A stretch of DNA of 64,000 nt from Actinomycetota bacterium (GTDB taxonomy: Bacteria; Actinomycetota; Acidimicrobiia; Acidimicrobiales; AC-14), in contig JBFMCT010000003.1 in the NCBI GenBank assembly GCA_040754375.1, positions 81,050 to 145,049 on the forward strand. The letters are read 5' to 3'. A program made the translations under genes and the position numbers. The notes under the pieces were generated by a model. That model ran no database searches. It worked only from the letters and a program-made list of their open reading frames with translations, and was not told where the DNA came from. Below, one piece after another: positions 28,473 through 35,086 of the stretch (position 1 is the stretch's first letter; the number at the start of each line of letters is the position of its first letter).

Positions 28473-28591
28473 GTCCTTCTTCTTCGCCGCGGACTTCGTG
28501 GCCATCCGACCGACTCCTCGATGTCCGGCGTCCGGCCGGTCGTATTCAACCGGGCCGTCACGCGAGGGCGACGCTGCGCTCCTTCATGGCA

Positions 28592-29191
28592 TCAAGCTCT
28601 GAGCGGGGGGAGGGCCACCACGAGGTCGGGCATCTCCTGCGCGAGGTACTCTGCGTTCCTGGCCTCCAGGTAGCCCCGGCGGAAGAGCATGACCGTCCCG
28701 AGCCGCAGCTCGCCCAGCTCAACGCCGTCCTCCTCGCTCTGCAGGTCAGTCCAAAGGACAAGGCCGAGCTCGTGGAAGTAGATACTGTCGTCCGGTGTCG
28801 GCGTAGAGTCGTCGTCCGGCCGGCAGGCATAGACAAGGTCCTCGATGGGCCCGGTAGGACCCCACGGCTGGTAGCCGGCCTCCACCAAGCACTCGGCCGC
28901 CGAACGCATCGTCGGACCATTCAGCCGGCAGTCCCCGACGACCGGCGGGTACTCGGTAGCCCCTATGAACTCTATGGCTTCACACCACCAAGCCGGACTA
29001 GAGAACTCGAGCAGGACGGGGAACCCCCCTTCGAACAAGCAAGTGCGAGTCATAGTCTTGTCCGTCGCGCTCCGTCGAAGGACGTGGGCCGATAGGCGGC
29101 GGTCGATCTCATCGATGGTGTCGCCGAACCTGACCCAGCCGACGGCGGGGATCTGGATACCTTCGAAAGGAACAGCCGGGTAACCCGTCAC
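28592..29191 (-). CDS. Unknown ~200-aa protein, putative immunity partner, copy 1
   Basis: 199 residues from GTG 29191, which overlaps the stop of the secreted nuclease-like gene as GTGA, so it is translated in step with it. Readings that extend to 29248 are only the out-of-frame end of that gene. The protein begins VTGYPAVPFEGIQIPAVGWV and contains CRLNGPTMRSAAECLVEAGY, QPWGPTGPIEDLVYACRPD and GELRLGTVMLFRRGYLEAR; no signal peptide, no family recognised. A close relative is at 32021 and a stub at 31900. Cytoplasmic nature, tight coupling and duplication fit an immunity protein, but that is inference. Confidence 0.6.
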   Translation of the reverse strand: MTGYPAVPFEGIQIPAVGWVRFGDTIDEIDRRLSAHVLRRSATDKTMTRTCLFEGGFPVLLEFSSPAWWCEAIEFIGATEYPPVVGDCRLNGPTMRSAAECLVEAGYQPWGPTGPIEDLVYACRPDDDSTPTPDDSIYFHELGLVLWTDLQSEEDGVELGELRLGTVMLFRRGYLEARNAEYLAQEMPDLVVALPPLRA

Positions 29192-30141
29192 GTGACGGTG
29201 AAATGGACGGGGATCGTTGCTGTTGCCCCGCTCGGTTCTCGGAAACAAACCTGCCAGATACCCGGTGACCGCTCGACCCTGCCCGTCGTGTTGGGGATGA
29301 AGCCACTCGAGCTGGACGTGCGGGGGTTGGGATTAGCGTTGACCACGTTGAACATACAGGCGTGAGCATCATGGCCTGGCTCGCCCTGGGCATTAGCGGT
29401 CACCAGGAAGAACTGGCGGCTCGCTCGGGCCCCGGTAGCGAAGGCAGTGATCAAAGTCCCCGGTGGGCCGTCACCCTGGCTCCCTAGTTCCCCTTTCAAG
29501 CACCTGAGGAACCGCGTCTCGATGTGCTCGCGAGCCTGGTCAAGGGCGGCGTTGTAGCGCCCATCCGGGAACTTGGCACGCAGGTCGGCGTCGTCCATAT
29601 TGAAGGCTCCAAGGAGGTCACCCTGTGCAAGCTTGGCGCGCTGAGCTGACCGATATGTATCGGACTCTGTGTGGCTGCCCCAGCTCCCTGTAGCATAGTG
29701 GTCTGCCCTCTTCATTACGATGATTGGGCGGCAGGTCTTCACCAGCGGTTTGCCCTGGAACTTCCAGTCGCTAGGGTATGCCATGTGGGCCGGCACGTGG
29801 TGGCGTTCGCACCCGGCAGGCACCGTTGGGAAGTACCTCTGAAGGCCCCCGGAGTAAGGCCCATCGCACTCCCCGGACTGGTCCTCGATGGTGACATGGC
29901 CGCCGGGAGAGCACTCGCTGGCAACAGTGGCGTACACGTGGGCAACACCGAGTGCGGCCGCCAGCGGGATGTAGACGATGACATCGAGCACGCCGTTCGC
30001 ATCGGTGATGAAGTCGGTAAGGTCATCCTCCTCCGACGTAAGGAGTGCGCCTGCCAGGCAGGCGACGCCGGCAGCCGTCGCTAGCGCGTCGCGTATCCGG
30101 ACGTTGTACTCCCGGTTGGGGCTCAGGCCAGTGAAATGCAC
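29188..30141 (-). CDS. Secreted nuclease-like protein (putative toxin), body of a gene split by repeat-number frameshift
   Basis: Open frame of 317 codons. The same frame continues upstream as a signal peptide (ITTCSVLLAVASTAWA, cut before CTVP) but has no ATG or GTG there. The true start appears to be ATG 30346, with AGGAGG 9 nt before it; four 13-bp repeats at 30284-30335 throw it out of frame. Three units would give 381 residues. The middle contains CERHHVPAHMAYPSDW, PIIVMKRADHYATGSWGS, a Tyr/Ala-rich helix, and FPDGRYNAALDQAREH. From memory this HH...DH..T.S.GS layout resembles nuclease-type C-termini of polymorphic toxins; a search is needed. A beta-rich 80-residue end follows (IPVHFTVT). 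If GTG 30141 is used, the product lacks a signal peptide. Confidence 0.6.
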   Translation of the reverse strand: MHFTGLSPNREYNVRIRDALATAAGVACLAGALLTSEEDDLTDFITDANGVLDVIVYIPLAAALGVAHVYATVASECSPGGHVTIEDQSGECDGPYSGGLQRYFPTVPAGCERHHVPAHMAYPSDWKFQGKPLVKTCRPIIVMKRADHYATGSWGSHTESDTYRSAQRAKLAQGDLLGAFNMDDADLRAKFPDGRYNAALDQAREHIETRFLRCLKGELGSQGDGPPGTLITAFATGARASRQFFLVTANAQGEPGHDAHACMFNVVNANPNPRTSSSSGFIPNTTGRVERSPGIWQVCFREPSGATATIPVHFTVT

Positions 30142-30283
30142 CTTGAGCTCCTCGCCCGGCCCGACGGTGGACGGAGCGAGCGGGGCAGTGGGCGTCGTGG
30201 CGTACCACGTGAACCCGACCGGGACGGTACATGCCCACGCCGTCGAAGCAACCGCCAGCAGGACGCTACAGGTAGTTATGCCA

Positions 30284-30335
30284 GCTTTCGCCAGGAGCTT
30301 TCGCCAGGAGCTTTCGCCAGGAGCTTTCGCCAGGT
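30284..30335. repeat. Four 13-bp tandem repeats at the start of the secreted gene
   Basis: Four consecutive units GCTTTCGCCAGG(A/T) on the plus strand. A degraded fifth follows. The unit is not a multiple of three: with n units the ATG at 30346 reads into the gene body only when n is 3, 6 and so on. With four units the frame ends after six more codons at TAG (about 30266). This is the hallmark of a slipped-strand switch, or of a slippage mutation. Confidence 0.95.
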
Positions 30336-30355
30336 GCCTTCGCCATTGTCGCCGT

Positions 30356-30361
30356 CCTCCT
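30356..30361 (-). promoter_or_regulatory. Ribosome binding site fixing ATG 30346
   Basis: Perfect AGGAGG, 9 nt before ATG 30346. It decides that translation begins upstream of the 13-bp repeats and not at the body's internal GTG. The same AGGAGG survives in copy 2 at 32915-32920. Confidence 0.8.
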
Positions 30362-30383
30362 GCGTAGTGGTTAGCTACGACAA

Positions 30384-30412
30384 ACCGTAGGCGTGTTCTC
30401 CGTCGTCGTCAA
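30384..30412 (-). promoter_or_regulatory. Promoter of the secreted protein/partner unit, copy 1
   Basis: TTGACG (30407-30412), 17-nt spacer, TACGGT (30384-30389). The -10 has the TAnnnT form usual in actinobacteria. The -35 overlaps the stop codon of the truA fragment. The whole 68-bp interval 30353-30420 is identical in copy 2. Confidence 0.65.
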
Positions 30413-30843
30413 CTGTCCCCAGGGGGGCAGACGATCTCCCAGAGGCAGAGGCCGTGGGGTGGGGCGACGCGGGCGGCCGACGAGCGCTGGCGGGCGCGGA
30501 CGATCGAGGCCATCTCGCCCGCCCGGCGCTGGCCGGAGCCCATCTCGACGATGGTGCCCACCACCGAGCGGACCACTTGCTGGCAGAAGGAGCTGGCTTC
30601 GATGTCGAAGCGCAGCACGCCGTCGCCTAGGTCGACCCAGCGGGCGTCGGTGACCCGGCGCGCCATCGAGTAGCTAGGTGTGCCCTTGGGCACCCGGCGG
30701 AACGAGGTGAAGTCGTGCTCGCCGATGAGCGGGTCGCTCGTCAGGCGCATGGCGGCCAGGTCGAGCTCCTTGTCGACGTGCCACGACGTGGCCGCCAGGA
30801 ACGGGTCGGGCACCGGCTGGTTGAGGACCGTGTAGCGGTAGCA
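30409..30843 (-). pseudogene. truA: truA fragment (C-terminal half), duplicated copy
   Basis: Matches the last ~145 codons of the intact truA at 32968 at over 90 percent by eye: RYTVLNQPVPDPFLAATSW, then HVDKELDLAAMRL, and the end CLWEIVCPPGDS. The catalytic-Asp half (GGRTDTGVHAWG in the intact gene) is absent. Similarity stops sharply near 30843, where sequence of a truncated ilvA begins within about 20 bp. This is the expected junction of a tandem duplication. It has its own TGA stop and is not under an obvious promoter. Confidence 0.9.
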
Positions 30844-30862
30844 GCCGGGCGATGCCCGAGCG

Positions 30863-31173
30863 GCAACGCGACCCCTCCCTGCTCATTGCAGCTCGTCAAC
30901 CGGGGCCTGTCGGCCTCGGGCCGGTTCCTGGTCCTGCGGGTCCTCCACTCCACGACCGCCCTGGCGCGCTGGCCGCGCTCAGCGCTGTGGTCGCCGACCT
31001 CGGGCTCAGACATCCTGGCCGTCGAGCACCACCGGGCCGGCCTCGTCCTCCCCGAGGCCGACGTCGAGGTCGTGCTCACCCTCGAGACCCGCGACCCCGC
31101 CCACCGCGCCGAGGTCGTCACCGCCCTACGAACCGCCGGCTACCAAGTCGACCTCGTCGGCCGAGGTACATGA
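30863..31173 (+). pseudogene. ilvA: ilvA fragment (ACT-domain end), duplicated copy
   Basis: Matches the 3' quarter of ilvA at about 25995-26290: LQLVNRGLSASGRFLVLRVL, then a damaged stretch with compensating frameshifts, then ILAVEHHRAGLVLPEADVEV and AGYQVDLVG. The catalytic domain is missing and the reading is broken, so it is not functional. Stop at 31171. It abuts the truA fragment head to head and is followed by the vapB operator. Confidence 0.9.
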
Positions 31174-31183
31174 GGTGGATCGT

Positions 31184-31209
31184 TGGTGTAATGGTGTACT
31201 ATTACACCA
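31184..31209. promoter_or_regulatory. Palindromic operator of vapBC
   Basis: TGGTGTAAT, 8-nt spacer, ATTACACCA: perfect 9-bp arms ending at the first base of the vapB ATG. An extra half-like GGTGTAC sits in the middle. Typical of an antitoxin operator for autorepression by VapB or VapBC. Confidence 0.8.
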
Positions 31210-31481
31210 TGGCCCTCAACATCAAGAACGCCGAGGTCGAACGGTTGGCCGGTGAGGTCGCCCGCATGGCCGGTGAGACCAAGACCGAGGCGGTGCGCCA
31301 AGCGCTGCTCGACCGCAAGGGCCGCCTGTCGCGACGGGCCCACATGGCGGCTCCGGGCACCCGCGCCCGCCGGTTCCTCGAGGCCGAGGTCTGGCCATGC
31401 GTTCCGGCCGCCGAGCTCGGCCGGCGGCTGACATCAGGCGAGGAGGACGCCATATTGGGCTACGGCCCAGGCGGGGCGTGA
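31209..31481 (+). CDS. vapB: VapB-family antitoxin
   Basis: 90 residues from ATG 31209. MALNIKNAEVERLAGEVARM followed by TKTEAVRQALLDRKGRL is the ribbon-helix-helix DNA-binding start of the Rv0623/PSK type of VapB. The C-terminal half would wrap the toxin. It overlaps vapC as GTGA and has a perfect palindrome covering its start, so it should repress its own operon. No -35 is obvious; the transcript may be nearly leaderless. Confidence 0.9.
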   Translation: MALNIKNAEVERLAGEVARMAGETKTEAVRQALLDRKGRLSRRAHMAAPGTRARRFLEAEVWPCVPAAELGRRLTSGEEDAILGYGPGGA

Positions 31482-31867
31482 TCGTCGACACGTCCGCGCT
31501 GGTCGCCGTCGTCGTGCGGGAGGACGGCTTCGAGGCGGTCCTCGACAAGCTCTCGGCCCCGCCGTCGGCCCCCGGGATAGGCGCCCCGACCGTCGTCGAG
31601 CTCGGGATCATCCTCTCCGCCCGGCTCGGGAGAGATGCCCGCGACCTGGTGGCGACGCTCCTTTACGAGCTCGACATTGCCGAGGTCCCCTTCGGGGAGG
31701 CCCACTGGCGCGAAGCCGTGGGGGCGTTCTGGCGCTACGGCCGGGGCCGCCACCCGGCGGCGCTCAACTTCGGCGACTGCCTGAGCTACGCGGTGGCCCG
31801 CCTGGCCGACCAGCCACTCCTCTACGTCGGCGACGACTTCGGTGCCACCGACATCCTCGCCGCCTGA
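31478..31867 (+). CDS. vapC: VapC-family PIN-domain ribonuclease toxin
   Basis: 129 residues from GTG 31478, overlapping vapB by 4 nt. Endoribonuclease, usually against tRNA or rRNA. The acidic active site is visible: IVDTSALVAVV (first Asp), PTVVELGIIL (Glu), LNFGDCLSYAVAR (Asp) and LLYVGDDFGATDI (last Asp). Intact and of normal length. The module lies in copy 2 of the duplicated block and is absent from copy 1, so it entered later. Confidence 0.92.
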   Translation: MIVDTSALVAVVVREDGFEAVLDKLSAPPSAPGIGAPTVVELGIILSARLGRDARDLVATLLYELDIAEVPFGEAHWREAVGAFWRYGRGRHPAALNFGDCLSYAVARLADQPLLYVGDDFGATDILAA

Positions 31868-31899
31868 TGCTGAACCGACCCACGCGCGCTCCACGGCAA

Positions 31900-31943
31900 G
31901 GGATCTCGACGCCCTCGAAAGGGACAGCCCGGTAACCCGTCAC
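31900..31943 (-). pseudogene. Stub of a third putative immunity gene
   Basis: About 15 codons, from GTG 31943: VTGYRAVPFEGVEIP, almost identical to the start of the two full partner genes (29191 and 32623). Beyond that the sequence diverges. It lies between vapC and the copy 2 partner gene. It suggests that more than two copies of this unit once existed, or that a rearrangement left the 5' end behind. Confidence 0.7.
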
Positions 31944-32020
31944 CCGAAAGCCCTCGGCAGCGGTCCGCTCACCGAGCGATCTTTCAGTCCTCCGCGGGCG
32001 CGTCTGTTCTTGCACAAGGG

Positions 32021-32623
32021 TCAAGAACTCGGTGACGGCGGGAGGGCCACCACGAGGTGGGGCTTCCCCTGCACAAAGTACTTCGCGTTCAGGGCTTCCA
32101 GGTAGCCCCGGCGGAAGAGCATGACCGTCCCCAACCGCAGCTCGCCCAGCTCGACCCCCCCCTCCTCGCTCTGCAGGTCAGTCCACAGGACGACGCCGAT
32201 CTCGTGGAAGTAGATGCTGTCGTCCGGTGTCGGCGTAGCGTCGTCGTCCGGCCGGCAGGCATAGACGAGGTCCTCGATGGGCCCGGTAGGACCCCACGGC
32301 TGGTAGCCGGCCCGCACCAAGCACTCGGCCGCCGACCGCATCGTGGGGCCGGCGAGGCGGCAGTCCCCGACGACCGGCGGGTGCATGACGGCGTCGCTGA
32401 AACCGATTGCTTCGCACCGCCACGGCGGACCCAGGGAACAAACCGCAATGGAGAGCCCTCCGTCGAACTCACAGTGAATGCCCATCGTGTCGTACATCTC
32501 GGTCCGTGCGCAGACGTGGGCTGATAAACGGCGGTCGATTTGATCCATGGTCTCACCGAACCTGACCCAGCCAACGGCGGGGATCTCGACCCCTTCGAAA
32601 GGAACGGCCCGGTAGCCTTTCAC
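32021..32623 (-). CDS. Unknown ~200-aa protein, putative orphan immunity partner, copy 2
   Basis: 200 residues from GTG 32623. It is closely similar to the copy 1 protein over its length: GYRAVPFEGVEIPAVGWVRF, CRLAGPTMRSAAECLVRAGY, QPWGPTGPIEDLVYACRPD, GELRLGTVMLFRRGYLEAL. The two differ most at about residues 30-70, where copy 1 has ALRR/FEGGFPVLLEF-like text and copy 2 SIAVCSLGPPW-like text, and at the last five residues. A GTGA overlap with the remains of the secreted gene is kept. A fused reading could also start at GTG 32896 close to the retained AGGAGG. Full frame without lesions argues it is still used. Confidence 0.6.
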   Translation of the reverse strand: MKGYRAVPFEGVEIPAVGWVRFGETMDQIDRRLSAHVCARTEMYDTMGIHCEFDGGLSIAVCSLGPPWRCEAIGFSDAVMHPPVVGDCRLAGPTMRSAAECLVRAGYQPWGPTGPIEDLVYACRPDDDATPTPDDSIYFHEIGVVLWTDLQSEEGGVELGELRLGTVMLFRRGYLEALNAKYFVQGKPHLVVALPPSPSS

Positions 32624-32911
32624 GTGACGGTGAAATGGACGGGGATGGTCGCAGTTGCCCCGTTCGGTTCCCGGAAGCAGACCTGCCAGACACCCGGTGG
32701 CCGCTCGACGCGGCCGGTCGTGTTGGGGATGAAGCCGGTCGAGTTGGACGTTCGGGGGGTGGGGTTGGCGTTGACCACGTTGAACATGCAGGCGTGAGCC
32801 TCGTGCCCGGGTTCCCCCTGAGCGTTCCCGGTACCCCCATCCGGCCGGATACGCGTTCTGGGCTGGCACGTGGTGGCGTTGGCACCCGGCAGGCACCGTC
32901 GGGAAATACCT
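32620..32911 (-). pseudogene. Remnant of the secreted nuclease-like gene, copy 2
   Basis: Contains two pieces of the copy 1 gene: YFPTVPAGCQRHHVPAQNAYP, and the C-terminal end running to IPVHFTVT-like text and a TGA at 32620. Everything from the ATG through the signal peptide and first ~100 codons is gone (breakpoint right after the ribosome binding site), and so is the part after the HH motif, including the DH motif. No functional product is possible from this part. Confidence 0.85.
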
Positions 32912-32942
32912 CGTCCTCCTGCGTAGTGGTTAGCTACGACAA

Positions 32943-32971
32943 ACCGTAGGCGTGTTCTCCGTCGTCGTCAA
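32943..32971 (-). promoter_or_regulatory. Promoter of the remnant unit, copy 2
   Basis: Same as copy 1: TTGACG (32966-32971), 17-nt spacer, TACGGT (32943-32948). The -35 overlaps the truA stop codon. It still could transcribe the orphan partner gene at 32021. Confidence 0.65.
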
Positions 32972-33729
32972 CTGTCCCCCGGGGGGTAGACGATCTCCCA
33001 GAGGCAGAGGCCGTGGGGTGGGGCGACGCGGGCGGCCGACGAGCGCTGGCGGGCGCGGACGATCGAGGCCATCTCGCCCGCCCGGCGCTGGCCGGTGCCC
33101 ATCTCGACGATGGTGCCCACGACCGAGCGGACCATCTGCTGGCAGAACGAGCTGGCTTCGATGTCGAAGCGCAGCACGCCCTCGCCGAGGTCGAGCCAGC
33201 GGGCGTCGGTGACCCGGCGCACCATCGAGTAGCTGGGCACGCCCTTGGGCACCCGGCAGAACGACGTGAAGTCGTGCTCGCCGATCAGGGGGTCACAGGC
33301 CAGGCGCATGGCCGCCAGGTCGAGCGGCTTCTCGACGTGCCACGACGTGGCCGCCAGGAAGGGGTCGGGCACCGGACGGTTGAGGACGGTGTAGCGGTAA
33401 CGGCGGGCCACGGCCGAGTAGCGGGCCGAGAAGTCGGCGGCGGCCACCGCCGCCTCCCGCACGACCACCCGGGGCGCGAGCTGGCCGTTGACCGACCGCC
33501 GCACCCGGTCGAGATCGACCTCGGCGGCGTCAAGATCGAAGCTGATCACCTGGCCCCAAGCGTGGACCCCAGTGTCGGTACGCCCCCCGATGGCCAGCTT
33601 GACGGGCTGACCTAATACCCGCTCCAGCGCTCCGACCAGGGCGCCACCCACCGTCGCGATGCCCTCGCCCTGGGGGGCGAAGCCGTGGAACCCCCGTCCG
33701 TCGTAGGCGACGACGAGCCGCAGCCTCAC
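32968..33729 (-). CDS. truA: tRNA pseudouridine(38-40) synthase TruA
   Basis: 253 residues. Makes pseudouridine in the anticodon stem-loop. Catalytic Asp in IGGRTDTGVHAWGQV near residue 55; RYRYTVLNRPVPDPFL and GEHDFTSFCRVP, then DIEASSFCQQMVRSVVGTI, are family signatures. Full length, 12 bp after rplQ, the normal end of the alpha operon. A second, truncated copy is at 30409. Confidence 0.97.
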   Translation of the reverse strand: MRLRLVVAYDGRGFHGFAPQGEGIATVGGALVGALERVLGQPVKLAIGGRTDTGVHAWGQVISFDLDAAEVDLDRVRRSVNGQLAPRVVVREAAVAAADFSARYSAVARRYRYTVLNRPVPDPFLAATSWHVEKPLDLAAMRLACDPLIGEHDFTSFCRVPKGVPSYSMVRRVTDARWLDLGEGVLRFDIEASSFCQQMVRSVVGTIVEMGTGQRRAGEMASIVRARQRSSAARVAPPHGLCLWEIVYPPGDS

Positions 33730-33741
33730 GGGCCGCCGGTA

Positions 33742-34095
33742 CTAGACGAGCTCGATGCGAGCCATGGGGGCGTTGTCGCCATGGCGGGGGCCCAGCTTGA
33801 GGATGCGGGTGTAACCACCGGGGCGGTCCTCGTAGCGGGGGGCGATCTCGTCGAACAGCTTGTAGGCCATGTCTTTGTCACGGATGAAGGCCACGACCTG
33901 CCGGTGGTGGTGCACCCCGCCCTTGCGGGCCTTGGTGATGACCTTCTCGGCCACCGGGCGCAGGGCCTTGGCCTTGGCCTCGGTGGTCACGATGGCCTCG
34001 GCCGCGATTAACGAGGCCACCAGGTTGCCCATCATGGCCTTCTGGTGGGCAGCGTCGCCGCCGAAGCGGCGGGACTTCCTAGGGGTTGCCGGCAT
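33742..34095 (-). CDS. rplQ: 50S ribosomal protein bL17
   Basis: 117 residues. It lines the exit tunnel region. FGGDAAHQKAMMGNLVASLI and EAKALRPVAEKVITKARKG are the bL17 signature, and the end TRILKLGPRHGDNAPMARIE is conserved. 6 bp after rpoA. Confidence 0.98.
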   Translation of the reverse strand: MPATPRKSRRFGGDAAHQKAMMGNLVASLIAAEAIVTTEAKAKALRPVAEKVITKARKGGVHHHRQVVAFIRDKDMAYKLFDEIAPRYEDRPGGYTRILKLGPRHGDNAPMARIELV

Positions 34096-34101
34096 GGCGA
34101 C

Positions 34102-35040
34102 CTACGCCTTCGTCCGCAGGGACAGGCCCCGCTCGTCGAGCTTCTGGAGGACTTCGTCGAGCGACTTCTGGCCGAAGTTGGTGATGGCCAGCAGGTCGTC
34201 GGCGCTCTTCTGCACCAGCTCGCCCACGGTGTTGACCTGGGCGCGGCGCAGGCAGTTGCGGGGCCGCTCGGAGAGGTCGAGCTCCTCGATGGGCAGGTCC
34301 AGGTCGGGCGAGCCGCTACCCAGCGTGCCCACCTCGCCCAGCTCCAGGGCCTTGGGGGCGTCGCTCATCTCGGCCACCAGCGAGACCAGCGCTCGCAGGG
34401 TGGCCCCCGCCGAGGCCAGCGCCTCCCGGGGCGAGATCGACCCGTCGGTCTCGATGTCGAGCGTCAGCCGGTCGTAGTTGGTGGCCTGCTCGACGCGGGT
34501 GGGCTCGACGTTGAAGGCAACCCGGCGCACGGGCGAGAAGATCGAGTCGACGGGGATGACCCCGATTACCGACGACTTCTTGTTGCGCTCGGCCGACACG
34601 TAACCCCGGCCCCGCTCCACGGTGATGTCGATGGCCAGCCGGCCCCGGGCGGTGAGCCCGGCGATGTGCAGGTCGGGGTTGAGGACCTCCACGTCGTTGT
34701 GGGGCTGGATGTCGCGGGCGGCCACCTCCCCGGGGCCCCGACCGTCGAGGCGCAACGTCACGGGCTCGTCGGTCTCGATGCGCAGCACCAAGTCCTTGAG
34801 GTTGAGGATGACGTCGGTGACATCCTCCTTCACGCCCGCGATGGTCGTGAACTCGTGGAGGACGTCGTCGAAGCGGACCTGGGTCACCGCCGCGCCCGGG
34901 ATGGACGACAGCAGCGTGCGGCGCAGTGAGTTGCCGAGGGTGTGGCCGAACCCGGGCTCGAGCGGGGAGATGACGAACCGCTGCCGGTTGCCTTCCTGCT
35001 CGCCGAGGGGCTCGACGGTCGGGCGCTGGATGATGAGCAT
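34102..35040 (-). CDS. rpoA: RNA polymerase alpha subunit
   Basis: 312 residues. The N-terminal domain dimerises and binds beta and beta': FVISPLEPGFGHTLGNSLRR, LLSSIPGAAVTQVRFDDVLH. The C-terminal domain that binds UP elements and activators begins near residue 245: LSERPRNCLRRAQVNTVGEL, then LAITNFGQKSLDEVLQKL. No lesions. Its promoter is shared with the spc/alpha genes upstream. Confidence 0.98.
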   Translation of the reverse strand: MLIIQRPTVEPLGEQEGNRQRFVISPLEPGFGHTLGNSLRRTLLSSIPGAAVTQVRFDDVLHEFTTIAGVKEDVTDVILNLKDLVLRIETDEPVTLRLDGRGPGEVAARDIQPHNDVEVLNPDLHIAGLTARGRLAIDITVERGRGYVSAERNKKSSVIGVIPVDSIFSPVRRVAFNVEPTRVEQATNYDRLTLDIETDGSISPREALASAGATLRALVSLVAEMSDAPKALELGEVGTLGSGSPDLDLPIEELDLSERPRNCLRRAQVNTVGELVQKSADDLLAITNFGQKSLDEVLQKLDERGLSLRTKA

Positions 35041-35086
35041 GTCGCTTCCTGATCCGGGTTTCGGGGGCCGGCGGGGGCCCGGGGGG

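Noticed and set aside
28227..28505. Separate small protein starting MATKSAAKKKDG
   Set aside because: Its second half is the IS110 N-terminus; the first half is upstream leader DNA with hairpins. ATG 28391 is the better start.
30284..30335. CRISPR or IS end
   Set aside because: Contiguous 13-mers without spacers, located between a ribosome binding site and a signal peptide.
32021..32896. 291-aa single protein in copy 2
   Set aside because: The first 91 codons are the secreted gene read out of frame with odd composition. The partner gene proper begins at GTG 32623, as in copy 1.
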